A stretch of 5,913 nt of DNA from Salinivirga sp964413185 (GCA_964413185.1 CAYPSX010000236.1:1-5913); one strand, 5' to 3'. Counted from the stretch's first letter, positions 1 through 5,913 are shown. The notes: generated by a model not told the origin, from the sequence alone. Numbers and translations are program-made.

Positions 1-26
1 ATTTCGGTTTAACATAATCACTGAAA

Positions 27-55
27 AGAAACCTGTCCTTGTGGCAGGTTTTTTT
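27..55 (+). terminator. Rho-independent terminator of an upstream unit
   Basis: AAACCTG (29-35) pairs with CAGGTTT (45-51). With T36 bulged, CC (37-38) can also pair with GG (43-44), leaving a TTGT loop. A run of seven T (49-55) follows, which is the classic intrinsic terminator layout. It probably ends transcription of a gene to the left of the window. The first 17 bases hold possible stop codons (TAA at 10-12 or 15-17) that could be the tail of that gene, but too little is present to call it. The A-rich left flank means the hairpin could also act on minus-strand transcription. Confidence 0.75.
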
Positions 56-82
56 GTTTCGAAACTTTTTTGATTACATTTG
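53..82 (+). promoter_or_regulatory. Bacteroidota-type promoter for the riboswitch-receptor transcript
   Basis: TTTG at 53-56 and TACATTTG at 75-82 are separated by 18 nt. They match the primary-sigma consensus of this phylum (TTTG at about -33 and TAnnTTTG at about -7). The predicted transcription start is near 87-91, just upstream of the riboswitch aptamer, so the whole aptamer would be transcribed. The -33 box overlaps the T run of the preceding terminator, a compact arrangement. The motif match is seen directly; promoter activity is inferred. Confidence 0.65.
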
Positions 83-100
83 CACCGACAAAAGGTCGCA

Positions 101-179
101 ATCGGGGGTGCCCTAAAATTACGGGCTGAGATCACACCCTTTTAACCTGATCCGGGTAATACCGGCGTAGGGAAGAAAC
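101..179 (+). ncRNA. TPP riboswitch (THI element) aptamer
   Basis: The conserved blocks of the thiamin pyrophosphate aptamer occur in order. GGGGGTGCCC (104-113) comes first. Its GCCC (110-113) pairs with GGGC (123-126), which leads into the hallmark CTGAGA (126-131). ACACCC (134-139) can pair back with the GGGTG segment. On the second arm, ACCTGAT (145-151) is followed by the CCGG...CCGG hairpin (152-165) and CGTAGGGAAG (166-175), which belongs to the pyrophosphate-binding side. The closing P1 helix is not obvious by eye, so the outer limits are approximate. TPP binding would lower expression of the downstream receptor gene when thiamin is plentiful. No U-rich terminator lies between the aptamer and the start codon, so control is more likely through translation or RNA folding than through an intrinsic terminator. 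Confidence 0.95.
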
Positions 180-225
180 GCATTATCTCCCCCCATTGCT
201 AATTGTATAATTTAAAGTTTTAATT

Positions 226-2703
226 ATGAAACGTGCAATTTTCACTATTGCATTGGCTCTGTGTTTCTATGCAGTCAATGCACAAAATCTCATCAATGGG
301 GTTGTGACCAATAAGCAAAACAAAGTTTTAAGCGGTGCAACCATTAAACTCAAACCGGGCGATTATGAAACCATATCGAACGGAGGTGGAAAATTTGTAT
401 TCAACAACGTAAAATCAGGTGAATACAAATTACTTGTAAACTATTTAGGGTACGCACCTTATCAGGAAAAAATTGTCGTCGATGGAAACAAAAGCCTTTC
501 AATTCAATTAGAGGAAAGGGTGTTCCAAACTGACGAAATCATTGTTTCATCGACCCGGGCAAATGAAAAAACTCCTGCAGCATTCCAAAACATCTCCGCA
601 GAGGAGCTTCGAAAGGCCCAGCCCGCACAGGACATTACCTACATGTTGGATCTAACTCCGTCTGTTGTGACTAGTTCTGAATCGGGAATTGGAACAGGAT
701 ACACCGGTCTGAGAATACGTGGAAGCGATCCCACACGCATCAACATTACTGTTAACGGAGTTCCCTTAAACGACAGTGAATCGCAAGGCGTATACTTTGT
801 CAATATGCCCGATTTTGTTTCTTCTGTCGACAATGTTCAAATTCAACGTGGTGTAGGAACATCAACCAATGGATCCGGTGCATTTGGAGCCACAATAAAT
901 TTTAAAACAGAAGGAATAAGTAACGACCCTTATGCTGAAATTGAAAGTTATGCAGGATCTTTCAATACCTATAAAAACAGTATAAAAGCTGGAACCGGAC
1001 TAATCCATGATTACTTTAGCTTTGATGCACGCGTATCAAAAGTAACTTCTGATGGTTATATCGACTATGCTTTCTCTGATCATGAATCTATGTTCGTTTC
1101 CGGGGCGTTTCGAAATAAAAATACAATTGTGCAAGCCAATATTATTTATGGAAACCAGCGAACGGGAATAAGTTGGTGGGGTGTGCCCAAAGACTCTTTG
1201 GAAACCAATCGTACATTCAATCCTGCCGGGCAATACACAGATATGTACGGGAACCCGCAATATTACGAAGATCAAACTGATAATTATACTCAAACGCACT
1301 ATCAATTACACATAGCCCATCAATTTAATGACAAATGGAAAGCAAATGGAGCTTTACATTACACAAAAGGAAAAGGCTATTATGAGCAATACAAAGAGAG
1401 CGATGACCTTACAGCATACGGATTGCCACCAATTCAGGTCGGCGACACAATAATGCAAATTGGAGATGTAAGCATCTATGCACCCGATAGCACAATAACT
1501 ACATCGGATATTGTAAGACAAAAATGGCTCAACAATGATTTCTATGGGTTTACCTATGCTACCAATTACAATGGCGAATTGTTTTCTGTTACAATTGGAG
1601 GGGCATGGAACAAATATGATGGAGATCATTTTGGTAACATTGTCTGGAGTGAATTTACCAGTTTGAATGAACACGACTACCAGTGGTATTTCAATTTGGG
1701 AGAAAAAACAGATTTTAACTCATATGGGAAAATTACGTTTAATATAGCCGACCAGCTTAGTGCTTTTGGAGATATTCAGTATCGCTATATTGATTATAAA
1801 ATAAGTGGAACCGACGATAATTTACAAGAACTGAATCAACATCACAATTGGAACTTTATAAATCCAAAAGCAGGTTTGACTTACCAACCCAATAAGAAAA
1901 TAAATACATACTTTATGTTTGCAATGGCAAACCGGGAACCAACCCGCAGCGATCTTAAAGCAGCACTGCACGATAACGATGCACTGCCAGAAGCTGAAAC
2001 CATGTATGATTTTGAATTGGGCGGACAATACAGAACTTCCAAACTAGCCTTTGGAGCCAACCTCTATGCTATGCTATATGACAATCAATTAGTTTCAACC
2101 GGTGAGAAAAGTGCGGTGGGATACGATATTAAAACGAACGTTGACGAGAGTTATCGGATTGGAATTGAACTCACAGCCGGTTGGCAATTTCTACCTCAGT
2201 GGAAAATTGATGCCAATGCAACATTCAGCCGGAACAAGATCAATAATTTTGTTGAATATGTAGATGCTTATGATAGCGATTGGAACCCCGATGGACAAAT
2301 CGTTCGTGAGTTGGGAACAACTGATATTTCCTACTCACCAAATATTATTGCAGCCGGGCTAATTACGTACAAACCTATCGATAAACTTTCTTTTACCTGG
2401 ACAACGAAATTCGTCGATGAACAGTTTATAGACAACACATCAAGCGATGAGCGAAAAATTGAGGCTTACACCTTTAGTAATTTCATTATTCGCTATCAAC
2501 CGCCATTTTCGTTCACCGATCGCACAGAGTTAATTTGTTCATTCAACAATGTATTCAATACAAAATATGAAAATAATGCATACGGAGGACACTATATGGT
2601 GCGTGCCGCAAACCCGGGAGATCAACCTGCAGATTACACATGGTCATATTATTTCCCGCAGGCAGGAATCAATTTTATGGCAGGGGTAAACCTCAAATTT
2701 TAG
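226..2703 (+). CDS. TonB-dependent outer-membrane receptor, probable thiamin (or thiamin-precursor) transporter
   Basis: This is an 825-residue outer-membrane active transporter energised by TonB-ExbB-ExbD. Residues 1-19 are a signal peptide (cleavage likely VNA|Q). Residues ~22-98 form a carboxypeptidase-regulatory-like beta-sandwich, common in Bacteroidota receptors. A TonB-box-like DEIIVSS lies at 103-109. The plug spans about 112-228 and contains GLRIRG (161-166), INITVNGVPLND and QIQRGVGTSTNGSGAFG. The rest is a barrel rich in aromatic and alternating residues, ending in NLKF with a terminal Phe, as barrel-assembly signals do. The length is normal and the gene looks intact. The start follows an A/T-rich leader without a Shine-Dalgarno site, as is usual in this phylum. 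The TPP riboswitch 50 bp upstream is the only basis for the thiamin assignment; riboswitch-controlled receptors of this kind are known in Bacteroides. A pyrimidine or thiazole precursor is an alternative substrate. No transporter or kinase gene for thiamin follows, and a terminator closes the unit. Confidence 0.93.
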   Translation: MKRAIFTIALALCFYAVNAQNLINGVVTNKQNKVLSGATIKLKPGDYETISNGGGKFVFNNVKSGEYKLLVNYLGYAPYQEKIVVDGNKSLSIQLEERVFQTDEIIVSSTRANEKTPAAFQNISAEELRKAQPAQDITYMLDLTPSVVTSSESGIGTGYTGLRIRGSDPTRINITVNGVPLNDSESQGVYFVNMPDFVSSVDNVQIQRGVGTSTNGSGAFGATINFKTEGISNDPYAEIESYAGSFNTYKNSIKAGTGLIHDYFSFDARVSKVTSDGYIDYAFSDHESMFVSGAFRNKNTIVQANIIYGNQRTGISWWGVPKDSLETNRTFNPAGQYTDMYGNPQYYEDQTDNYTQTHYQLHIAHQFNDKWKANGALHYTKGKGYYEQYKESDDLTAYGLPPIQVGDTIMQIGDVSIYAPDSTITTSDIVRQKWLNNDFYGFTYATNYNGELFSVTIGGAWNKYDGDHFGNIVWSEFTSLNEHDYQWYFNLGEKTDFNSYGKITFNIADQLSAFGDIQYRYIDYKISGTDDNLQELNQHHNWNFINPKAGLTYQPNKKINTYFMFAMANREPTRSDLKAALHDNDALPEAETMYDFELGGQYRTSKLAFGANLYAMLYDNQLVSTGEKSAVGYDIKTNVDESYRIGIELTAGWQFLPQWKIDANATFSRNKINNFVEYVDAYDSDWNPDGQIVRELGTTDISYSPNIIAAGLITYKPIDKLSFTWTTKFVDEQFIDNTSSDERKIEAYTFSNFIIRYQPPFSFTDRTELICSFNNVFNTKYENNAYGGHYMVRAANPGDQPADYTWSYYFPQAGINFMAGVNLKF

Positions 2704-2724
2704 TAACTCTAATTACTAAAAATC

Positions 2725-2752
2725 AGGCCGGGATGTTTTCCCGGCCTTTCTT
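2725..2752 (+). terminator. Strong intrinsic terminator after the receptor gene
   Basis: A 9-bp stem, AGGCCGGGA (2725-2733) with TCCCGGCCT (2739-2747), closes a TGTTT loop and is followed by TTTCTTTGTTTT. It sits 21 bases after the receptor stop codon. It should make the riboswitch-receptor unit monocistronic and insulate the genes downstream from thiamin control. Confidence 0.9.
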
Positions 2753-2760
2753 TGTTTTAT

Positions 2761-2778
2761 AAATTCTCCGGAATTTTT
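2761..2778 (+). other. Small hairpin with UNCG-type tetraloop, possible back-up terminator
   Basis: AAATTC (2761-2766) and GAATTT (2771-2776) pair around a TCCG loop. The C-G closing pair with a UNCG-family loop is an unusually stable RNA tetraloop. The 3' arm runs into TTTTT (2774-2778). It lies 13 bases past the main terminator stem and could catch read-through. The stem is short and AT-rich, so the assignment is tentative. Confidence 0.35.
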
Positions 2779-2833
2779 GGTTAAATCTGTCTTTCCACAA
2801 TTGCCACACTAAAGCTGAGTAATTGTAAAATTT

Positions 2834-2841
2834 TATATTTA
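2834..2841 (+). promoter_or_regulatory. Candidate -7 element for the repeat-protein gene
   Basis: TATATTTA matches TAnnTTTG at all but the last base and lies 41 bases before the start codon of the next gene. No TTTG is found at the expected distance upstream. Nearby, ACAATT (2797-2802) and AATTGT (2821-2826) form a 6-bp inverted repeat 18 nt apart, just upstream of this box, which could be an operator or chance in AT-rich DNA. A promoter is expected somewhere in 2780-2870 because a strong terminator lies before it, but this exact box is weak. Confidence 0.25.
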
Positions 2842-2882
2842 TTTTTACGTTTTATTGTAACTTAAACAAAAACCATTTTAAT

Positions 2883-3701
2883 ATGCGTCAGTTTTTCATA
2901 TTATTTCTTGTATTATCATTTTCTGTAATTTCCCATGGGCAAAATGTCGGGCAAAAGGGCGAAGATACCCTGATCAACTATAAAGATATTAATGGATTAA
3001 AACAGGGAAAATGGATTAAAGAATATTATAACGGACAAGTCAGGTACAAAGGATATTTTGTAGATGACAAACCAAAAGGCACTTTTAAACGATATGATAA
3101 AAAAGGAAACTTAGCCGTTGAGCAATATTTTTATGGAGACAGTCTTCAATGTACATCTGTAATGTATTATCCAAACGGCGATACACTCTCTGTGGGAAAG
3201 TTTTATAACAAGAAAAAAGACAGTGTCTGGAGCTATTATAATGAAAAAGGAATAAAAACCATGATAGAATCCTTCAAGCGTGGTGTTTATCATGGCGATT
3301 TTATTTATTATTATCCGGATGGAACAAAATGGCAGTTTATTCATTACACAAATGGCGAAAAAGATGGCACATGGAAAAGGTTTTATAAAAATGGCCAACC
3401 AATTTTTGAAGCCTATTATGAGGATGGCATACGCCAGGATACATTTAGAACATATTATGAAAACGGGCAACCCGAAATTATAGTTCCTTATGTTGATGAC
3501 TTAAAACATGGAACTTATTTGCTTTATGATGAAAAGGGCAAAATATTGATAAGAAGGAAATATGTACGAGGTGTAGCAGAGAATCAGGAGCAACTAAACA
3601 GACAAGAAACCCGGGAAGTAGACAGCCTGCTTAGAAACAGAGGTCGTTTTGAAGAGCCATACGATGAAGGAACAGGTTTCTTTAGAGAAGATCGTTATTA
3701 A
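2883..3701 (+). CDS. Exported MORN/YwqK-type repeat protein of unknown function
   Basis: The protein has 272 residues. Residues 1-19 form a signal peptide (cleavage likely SHG|Q), so it is exported to the periplasm or beyond. Residues 42-233 are eight repeats of exactly 24 residues with no gaps. The pattern is roughly G-[KTD]-[WFY]-x3-Y-x2-[NDK]-G, then a hydrophobic strand and a D/G-rich turn. Examples are GTWKRFYKNGQPIFEAYY and GTYLLYDEKGKILIRRKY. This is the MORN-like repeat family that automatic annotation often labels 'YwqK family antitoxin'. Here that label is misleading: the protein is exported and no toxin gene is adjacent. The 39-residue tail (234-272) is highly charged, lacks repeats and ends in REDRY. 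Family knowledge suggests an elongated beta-hairpin sheet used for binding; no catalytic residues are evident. It has its own intergenic region, and 123 bp separate it from mnmA without a clear terminator, so partial read-through into mnmA is possible. Confidence 0.88.
   Translation: MRQFFILFLVLSFSVISHGQNVGQKGEDTLINYKDINGLKQGKWIKEYYNGQVRYKGYFVDDKPKGTFKRYDKKGNLAVEQYFYGDSLQCTSVMYYPNGDTLSVGKFYNKKKDSVWSYYNEKGIKTMIESFKRGVYHGDFIYYYPDGTKWQFIHYTNGEKDGTWKRFYKNGQPIFEAYYEDGIRQDTFRTYYENGQPEIIVPYVDDLKHGTYLLYDEKGKILIRRKYVRGVAENQEQLNRQETREVDSLLRNRGRFEEPYDEGTGFFREDRY
3006..3581 (+). repeat. Eight tandem 72-bp (24-codon) coding repeats
   Basis: The repeats are conserved in protein register but diverged in DNA. 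Units start at residues 42, 66, 90, 114, 138, 162, 186 and 210 of the exported repeat protein. A two-residue [NDK]G turn falls at positions 9-10 of every unit (NG, KG, NG, KG, DG, NG, NG, KG). The third and fourth units lack the leading Gly, starting with C and S, and the seventh starts with D. The DNA divergence suggests an old array under selection for spacing, not a recent expansion. Confidence 0.85.
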
Positions 3702-3824
3702 TTATTTGAATTGTTTTTATTTGAGATGATCATTCGTGAAATCTTAATAACTATTTTAATAATTAAAGATGTTAAAATCCAAAATAGAGGTATGTTTTTT
3801 GTGGCAAGAGATGAAAAAAACTGA

Positions 3825-4922
3825 ATGATGAAAAAACGTGTTTTACTGGCGATGAGTGGTGGTATTGATAGTTCAGTATCTGGAATGATGTTGAATGATC
3901 AGGGATATGAAATATACGGTATAACATATAGAACATACGATTCGGTAAAAGATAGTTGCATAAGCAAAGAAACAGGTTGTTGCTCTGTCGACTCAATGAT
4001 GGAAGCCAAACATCTCGCCCAAAAACTGGGTTACCCGCATGAAATATTGGATTTGCGAGATAGTTTCAAAGATAAAATAATATCTAATTTTGTTAGTGAG
4101 TACCTTGGAGGGAGAACGCCAAATCCGTGCGTGGTGTGTAATTCACAGATTAAATGGGGTGAGTTGCTAAAGCGCGCAGATGAGCTTGATTGTCAGTATA
4201 TTGCAACCGGACATTATGCACGCATTAAACATGAAAATGGAAGATATTTTCTGGCAAAAGGTCTTGATGAAAGTAAAGACCAAACTTACTTCCTGTATGG
4301 TTTAAATCAGGAAGATATGAGCCGAACCCTGTTTCCTCTCGGTGAGTATAAAAAGCCTGAAATCAGGAAGATGGCTGCCCAATATGGATTTGTTGAATTA
4401 TCTCAGAAAAAAGAAAGTCAGGAAATCTGTTTTATACCCGATAACGATTACAGGCGTTTTTTAAAAGATGAAGTTCCCGGAGAATTAGAAAAAATCGGGC
4501 AGGGAGATTTTTTATTAACCGATGGACGAAAAGTTGGTACACATAATGGATATCCTTTTTATACATTGGGCCAGCGGAAAGGACTGGGGGTTGCTATGGG
4601 CTATCCGGTATACGTTGTGGATATTGACGTAGAAAAGAATGTCGTTGTCCTTGGCAAAAAAGAGGAGCTGCAAAGCACAAAATTCCTGGTCGGTGAGGTC
4701 AACTTAATGAAATATGACACCATACCTGAGGAAGGAATTGAAGTAAATGTAAAGGTAAGGTATCGCAACCAGGGGACCATGGGACGAATCAAACCCCGGG
4801 AAAAAAAAATTGAAGTAGAATTATATCACAGTGCATCTGCCGTTACACCCGGCCAATCTGCTGTTTTTTATGAAGATAGCGATGTTGTTGGCGGCGGGCT
4901 TATTTTAAGCGTTATTAGATAA
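3825..4922 (+). CDS. mnmA: tRNA-specific 2-thiouridylase MnmA
   Basis: MnmA is a cytoplasmic enzyme that adenylates U34 in the anticodons of tRNA-Lys, -Glu and -Gln and replaces its O2 with sulfur to make 2-thiouridine. It has 365 residues, normal for the family (E. coli 368). The ATP-binding PP-loop is SGGIDSS (11-17). GRTPNPCVVCN (96-106) holds the family's first active-site Cys (C105), with an extra Cys at C102. ATGHYAR (127-133) and KDQTYFLYGL (151-160) are conserved core segments. SQEICFI (198-204) carries the second catalytic Cys (C202). YTLGQRKGLGV (246-256) is a further family signature, followed by the C-terminal beta-barrel. Two adjacent ATGs (3825 and 3828) are possible starts and there is no strong ribosome-binding site; the first is used here. 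The next gene starts 8 bp after the stop, which suggests an operon. Sulfur would come from a cysteine desulfurase encoded elsewhere. Confidence 0.97.
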   Translation: MMKKRVLLAMSGGIDSSVSGMMLNDQGYEIYGITYRTYDSVKDSCISKETGCCSVDSMMEAKHLAQKLGYPHEILDLRDSFKDKIISNFVSEYLGGRTPNPCVVCNSQIKWGELLKRADELDCQYIATGHYARIKHENGRYFLAKGLDESKDQTYFLYGLNQEDMSRTLFPLGEYKKPEIRKMAAQYGFVELSQKKESQEICFIPDNDYRRFLKDEVPGELEKIGQGDFLLTDGRKVGTHNGYPFYTLGQRKGLGVAMGYPVYVVDIDVEKNVVVLGKKEELQSTKFLVGEVNLMKYDTIPEEGIEVNVKVRYRNQGTMGRIKPREKKIEVELYHSASAVTPGQSAVFYEDSDVVGGGLILSVIR

Positions 4923-4930
4923 AGATTTCT

Positions 4931-5629
4931 ATGAAGATTCATCTACTCATATTTTTGTTATTATTTTTAGGCTTCACAGCTTGTGAACCGGATGATATTG
5001 AGTCAGTAGATTATGAACATGAACATTATTACCCACTGAATGAAGGTGGTTTTTGGATTGACAGCATTACCCGGATTCAAATAGATGCGCCCAGCGAAAT
5101 TTATGATACCATCCATATCATTCAAAAAACTGTGATCGATAGTTTGAATAGTGAATCAGGCACAGAAAAATTCTATTGCACGCGTTTCATTCTAACTAAT
5201 GATTCCTGGGATTTAAGCCATCGTTTTTGGTTCGAGCGGGATCAAAAAAAACTCATACGTTTTGAGCAAAATGAAACCTGGCTCGATTTGGTTTTTCCGC
5301 TATACGAAGCATTAACCTGGAATCCCTATGTTTATACAATTTATTCAGATACTACGCTGCGGAATGAGGTCGTTACTGTTGACAAACCTTTAACCAAAAA
5401 TGGAAATTTCTACAATGAAGTGCTTGTTGTAAATCATCAAATGGATTCTACGTTGATTTATAAATATACCGACCAATCCATTTATGCAAAAGGTAAAGGT
5501 TTGATTTCAAGGGAACAGGTGTCAATTGTTTCCGATGATCCGAACTATGATTACACATTGCCAATTGAGGAACGCATAAAAACAGCTACTTTTATCAGCA
5601 TAAAAAGATATTACGAAGAAGATGAATAA
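4931..5629 (+). CDS. Putative surface or outer-membrane lipoprotein, unknown function
   Basis: The 232-residue protein begins with a lipoprotein signal peptide: a hydrophobic core LLIFLLLFLGF, then lipobox FTAC with the acylated Cys at residue 18. The residues after Cys are acidic (EPDDIE), resembling the lipoprotein export signal that sends Bacteroidota lipoproteins to the cell surface. The mature part has no membrane segment and looks beta-rich. Motifs of note are YYPLNEGGFW (33-42) near the N-terminus and YAKGKGLISRE (185-195) near the C-terminus. Both resemble 'YPL..G..W' and 'A.GKGL..RE' patterns that recur in small Bacteroidota lipoproteins of unknown role. No enzyme motif is recognised. 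It starts 8 bp after mnmA, with only a weak AAAGA upstream, and its last codons overlap the start of the protease gene. The pairing hints at a role linked to the exported protease, but that is inference. Confidence 0.85.
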   Translation: MKIHLLIFLLLFLGFTACEPDDIESVDYEHEHYYPLNEGGFWIDSITRIQIDAPSEIYDTIHIIQKTVIDSLNSESGTEKFYCTRFILTNDSWDLSHRFWFERDQKKLIRFEQNETWLDLVFPLYEALTWNPYVYTIYSDTTLRNEVVTVDKPLTKNGNFYNEVLVVNHQMDSTLIYKYTDQSIYAKGKGLISREQVSIVSDDPNYDYTLPIEERIKTATFISIKRYYEEDE

Positions 5630-5913
5630 AACTTTTTTAACTTTTATTATTACTCTCCTTTTTTCTGCATATAGCATGGGACAGCTCGCTCCCGAAAGGT
5701 ATGTCGTGTTTTTTAATACGAAACAGGGCACCCCGTATACACTTACGCAGGCAAATGAGTTTTTATCTGCAAGAGCTATAGAAAATCGAAATAAAAGAGG
5801 AGTTCAGATAGACTCGCTGGACTTGCCTGTAAACCCGGAGTTTATTGATAGTTTGAATACTGTTGTGCCGCGGGTTTTGTATACAAGCCGATGGTTTAAC
5901 TTTGCTGTTGTTG
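5622..5913 (+). CDS. S8 (subtilisin-like) serine protease, N-terminal part only
   Basis: The gene is cut by the right edge after 97 codons. The ATG lies inside the end of the lipoprotein gene (8-bp overlap, ATGAATAA), with AGAAG just upstream as a likely ribosome-binding site. Residues 1-20 are a signal peptide (cleavage likely SMG|Q). What follows (RYVVFFNTKQGTPYTL, then FLSARAIENRNKRGVQID, DLPVN and SRWFNFAVV) is the typical N-terminal region that precedes the peptidase S8 domain in Bacteroidota subtilases. The F-L-S-x-R-A-I-x-N-R and D-L-P-V-N patterns are the recognisable parts. The catalytic Asp, His and Ser lie beyond the window, so activity cannot be judged. Many family members end in a type IX secretion sorting domain, which cannot be checked here. 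Overlap with the preceding gene implies translational coupling. Confidence 0.8.
   Translation, partial: MNKTFLTFIITLLFSAYSMGQLAPERYVVFFNTKQGTPYTLTQANEFLSARAIENRNKRGVQIDSLDLPVNPEFIDSLNTVVPRVLYTSRWFNFAVV

Noticed and set aside
1..17. Possible 3' end of an upstream coding region (stops at 10-12 or 15-17)
   Set aside because: Too few codons to identify frame or product. The terminator that follows makes an upstream gene likely but does not tell which frame.
639..2028. Minus-strand open frames of 64-106 codons opposite the receptor gene
   Set aside because: They lie wholly inside a well-supported + strand gene, have no recognisable motifs and no promoter or ribosome-binding context.
2701..2718. 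TAGTAA/TTACTA inverted repeat spanning the receptor stop codon
   Set aside because: A 6-bp AT-rich arm directly before a much stronger terminator; no independent role can be supported.
3111..3483. Overlapping open frames on both strands within the repeat-protein gene
   Set aside because: They are by-products of the AT-rich, periodic repeat coding sequence; the translations show no domain features.
2883..3701. Toxin-antitoxin module suggested by the YwqK-like repeats
   Set aside because: The protein has a signal peptide, there is no small partner gene next to it, and the neighbour is the housekeeping gene mnmA.
3739..3771. AT-rich inverted repeat (ATCTTAAT with ATTAAAGAT, one bulge) before mnmA
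   Set aside because: Pairing is almost all A-T with no T run placed for termination; it is likely by chance in such a composition.
5522..5731. Minus-strand open frame across the lipoprotein-protease junction
   Set aside because: It covers the overlap of two supported + strand genes and has no recognisable features.

Overview
The window is a piece of a Bacteroidota (Bacteroidetes) chromosome with ordinary core and outer-membrane genes, all on the + strand. Four signs point to this phylum. The outer-membrane receptor carries an N-terminal carboxypeptidase-regulatory-like domain. Start codons lack strong Shine-Dalgarno sites. There is a close match to the Bacteroidota promoter (TTTG, 18 nt, TAnnTTTG). 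The last gene starts like the subtilisin-like proteases of this phylum, many of which are exported by type IX secretion.

Left part (1-2752): a hairpin terminator closes an upstream unit. It is followed by a Bacteroidota-type promoter, a TPP (thiamin pyrophosphate) riboswitch aptamer, and an 825-residue TonB-dependent receptor with a strong GC-rich terminator just behind it. This reads as a self-contained, thiamin-repressed unit for uptake of thiamin or a related compound. The substrate is inferred from the riboswitch, not from the protein sequence.

Middle (2753-3701): an AT-rich intergenic stretch with a small cUNCGg hairpin precedes an exported protein made of eight exactly phased 24-residue MORN/YwqK-type repeats. 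Its function is unknown.

Right part (3702-5913): mnmA (tRNA U34 2-thiouridylase) is followed after 8 bp by a lipoprotein gene. The stop region of that gene overlaps the start of an S8 serine protease gene by 8 bp, and the protease gene runs off the right edge. The tight packing suggests one transcript in which a tRNA-modification enzyme travels with two exported proteins.

No mobile elements, CRISPR arrays, tRNA or rRNA genes were seen, and nothing that amounts to a clearly new system. The best leads are the riboswitch expression platform, the repeat protein, and the mnmA-lipoprotein-protease linkage.
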